A stretch of DNA of 64,000 bases from VRUE01 sp963697805 (GTDB lineage: Bacteria > Actinomycetota > Thermoleophilia > Solirubrobacterales > 70-9), in NCBI GenBank assembly GCA_963697805.1, contig CAVOPB010000002.1, positions 124,001-188,000 on the forward strand, in the 5' to 3' direction. This document shows positions 63,003-64,000 of this stretch, one piece after another. Position numbers and translations under genes: made by a program. The first letter of the stretch is position 1. Each line of letters starts with the position of its first letter. A model generated the notes under the pieces. It was not told where the DNA came from and did no database searches. It saw only the letters and a list, made by a program, of their open reading frames with translations.

Positions 63003-63686
63003 ATGGACTCTGCGCCCCCCAGGGCACCCGGGGCCCGCCGCAACGGCCGCCAGGCCCGCAACACCCAGGAGTTGCGGGTCTATGCCCGCGAGCGGTTGAT
63101 CGAGTCTCGGCTCACCCCGAACGCGATCTCCGGTGTCGGCCTGATCCTCAACCTCCTCGCCGCGGCCCTGGTCACCCAGCGCCTCTTCTTCCTCGCCGGG
63201 ATCGCCTTCATCGTCGGCTCGGTGATGGACACCCTCGACGGCCGCTACTCGCGGATGTCGGGCAAGGGGACGCTGTTCGGCGCCTTTCTCGACTCGACCC
63301 TCGACCGGATCGAGGAGGGGATCGTGCTGGCCGCGGTCGCCGGCTACTTCGCGGCGACCGGCGACGACTTCGCGGCGGCGATGTGCGTGGTCGCCGTCCT
63401 CGGCTCGCTGATGGTCTCCTATACGCGCGCCCGCGCCGAGGCGCTCGGCGTCGAGTGCAAGGTAGGGTTGGCGACGCGGCCGGTCCGGGTAGTGCTACTT
63501 TCGATCGGCTTGGTCTTCGCCAAGGGTGCCGGAATCGGGGATTTCGAATTGCTGGCACCCGCGATCTACGCGATCGCCGCATTGACCACGGTCACCACGA
63601 TCCAGCGGGTCTGGCACGTCCGTAACGAGCTCAAGAGCCCCGAGCAAAACGATCGCGTCGGCGCCCCGGGCCCCCCCGGCGTGTAA
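63003..63686 (+). CDS. CDP-alcohol phosphatidyltransferase, likely phosphatidylinositol phosphate synthase
   Basis: A 227-residue integral membrane enzyme. The CDP-alcohol motif is DTLDGRYSRMSGKGTLFG followed by AFLDSTLDR: the usual DGxxAR-x8-G-x3-D-x3-D with Ser in place of Ala. About six transmembrane segments follow. In actinobacteria such an enzyme joins CDP-diacylglycerol and inositol 1-phosphate to make phosphatidylinositol phosphate. That choice is favoured because an inositol-phosphate synthase gene starts 62 bp downstream. PgsA-type glycerophosphate transfer remains possible. The N-terminal 20 residues are basic and disordered. Confidence 0.85.
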   Translation: MDSAPPRAPGARRNGRQARNTQELRVYARERLIESRLTPNAISGVGLILNLLAAALVTQRLFFLAGIAFIVGSVMDTLDGRYSRMSGKGTLFGAFLDSTLDRIEEGIVLAAVAGYFAATGDDFAAAMCVVAVLGSLMVSYTRARAEALGVECKVGLATRPVRVVLLSIGLVFAKGAGIGDFELLAPAIYAIAALTTVTTIQRVWHVRNELKSPEQNDRVGAPGPPGV

Positions 63687-63747
63687 CCCCTCCCAGTCCC
63701 GGGTGTGATTTGCCACTCAGCCTGAACCAGGAAGGACTTCGAATTTC

Positions 63748-64000
63748 ATGAGCGAGACGAACGGAGCAAGCGACGGCAACGGCGTCGCCCGCACCGACGA
63801 GAAGGTCCGGGTCGCGATCGTCGGCGTCGGCAACTGCGCCAACTCCTTCATCCAGGGCGTCCAGTACTACAAGGACGCCGACCCGAGCGAGGAAGTTCCG
63901 GGCCTGATGCACGTCGACCTCGGCGGCTACCTCGTCCGCGACGTCGAGTTCGTCGCCGCCTTCGACATCGACGCGGAGAAGGTCGGCAAGGACCTCTCTG
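63748..64000 (+). CDS. ino1: inositol-3-phosphate synthase, truncated at window edge
   Basis: The first 84 codons only. After a 20-residue polar start, VRVAIVGVGNCANSFIQGVQYY is the NAD-binding Rossmann motif typical of the actinobacterial enzyme, and GLMHVDLGGYLVRDVEFVAAFDID continues the family. The enzyme turns glucose 6-phosphate into inositol phosphate. ATG 63748 has AGGAAGGA about 10 nt upstream. With the two genes before it, it makes a phosphoinositide-lipid cluster. Confidence 0.93.
   Translation, partial: MSETNGASDGNGVARTDEKVRVAIVGVGNCANSFIQGVQYYKDADPSEEVPGLMHVDLGGYLVRDVEFVAAFDIDAEKVGKDLS

Overview
The window is high-GC bacterial chromosome, densely coded on both strands, with many GTG and TTG starts and extensive start/stop overlaps. 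The gene set suggests an actinobacterium of the Thermoleophilia/Solirubrobacterales type. Supporting signs are an HspR-type dnaK operon, inositol phosphate synthase beside a CDP-alcohol phosphatidyltransferase, DUF6458- and DUF4235-like small membrane proteins, a ThiS-ThiG fusion and many short-leader starts. This placement is inference from gene content; no rRNA is present to fix it.

Layout. Positions 1-5.3 kb hold two hydrolases, an HD-domain protein, small membrane proteins, a ZIP metal transporter and an ABC-2 exporter. A large secreted copper-radical (galactose) oxidase-like protein follows (5.4-9.4 kb), divergent from the exporter across a perfect 9+5+9 palindrome. From 9.4 to 12.8 kb lie small membrane and hypothetical genes and two tRNA-Ala genes flanking an acidic protein. 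From 12.8 to 23.2 kb is a lipoate/pyruvate dehydrogenase district: lipB-lipA, an isomerase-pdhA-pdhB-pdhC operon, and lpdA. From 23.4 to 26.8 kb are thiamine genes: thiE on one strand, and a TPP riboswitch driving thiO and a fused thiS-thiG on the other. tRNA-Lys and a LOG-family gene follow.

From 28 to 46.2 kb lies most of de novo purine synthesis on the minus strand: purF-purN-purH, purS-purQ-purL, purC, and purD-purE-purB. Interleaved with it are five tandem paralogous secreted proteins, a cupin, a P450 and a glutaredoxin-like protein. purM and purK are not seen. From 46 to 49.3 kb is a cell-wall unit containing a protein with two transglycosylase-like domains and an M15-like domain. clpB and a seven-gene dnaK-grpE-dnaJ-hspR-ABC exporter operon occupy 49.4-58.6 kb. 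The end carries a secreted endonuclease/phosphatase-fold protein, cytochrome c, an endonuclease III homologue, a hydrolase and a phosphoinositide-lipid cluster running into an inositol-phosphate synthase cut by the window edge.

The most unusual observation is a family of short structured interspersed repeats (near 13.8, 17.0, 23.3, 39.0, 60.1 and 61.3 kb). Two complete copies keep a nearly constant 16-nt loop and constant arm sequences, while both their outer and inner stems differ in sequence yet stay perfectly complementary. One complete copy lies in frame in the linker of the pyruvate dehydrogenase E2 gene. The other, and a degenerate copy, sit between co-transcribed genes (purQ/purL and lipB/lipA), where each forms a micro-ORF overlapping both neighbours by 4 nt. 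A second window-wide pattern is a TANNNT -10-like hexamer 6-8 nt upstream of many start codons, suggesting widespread leaderless transcription.
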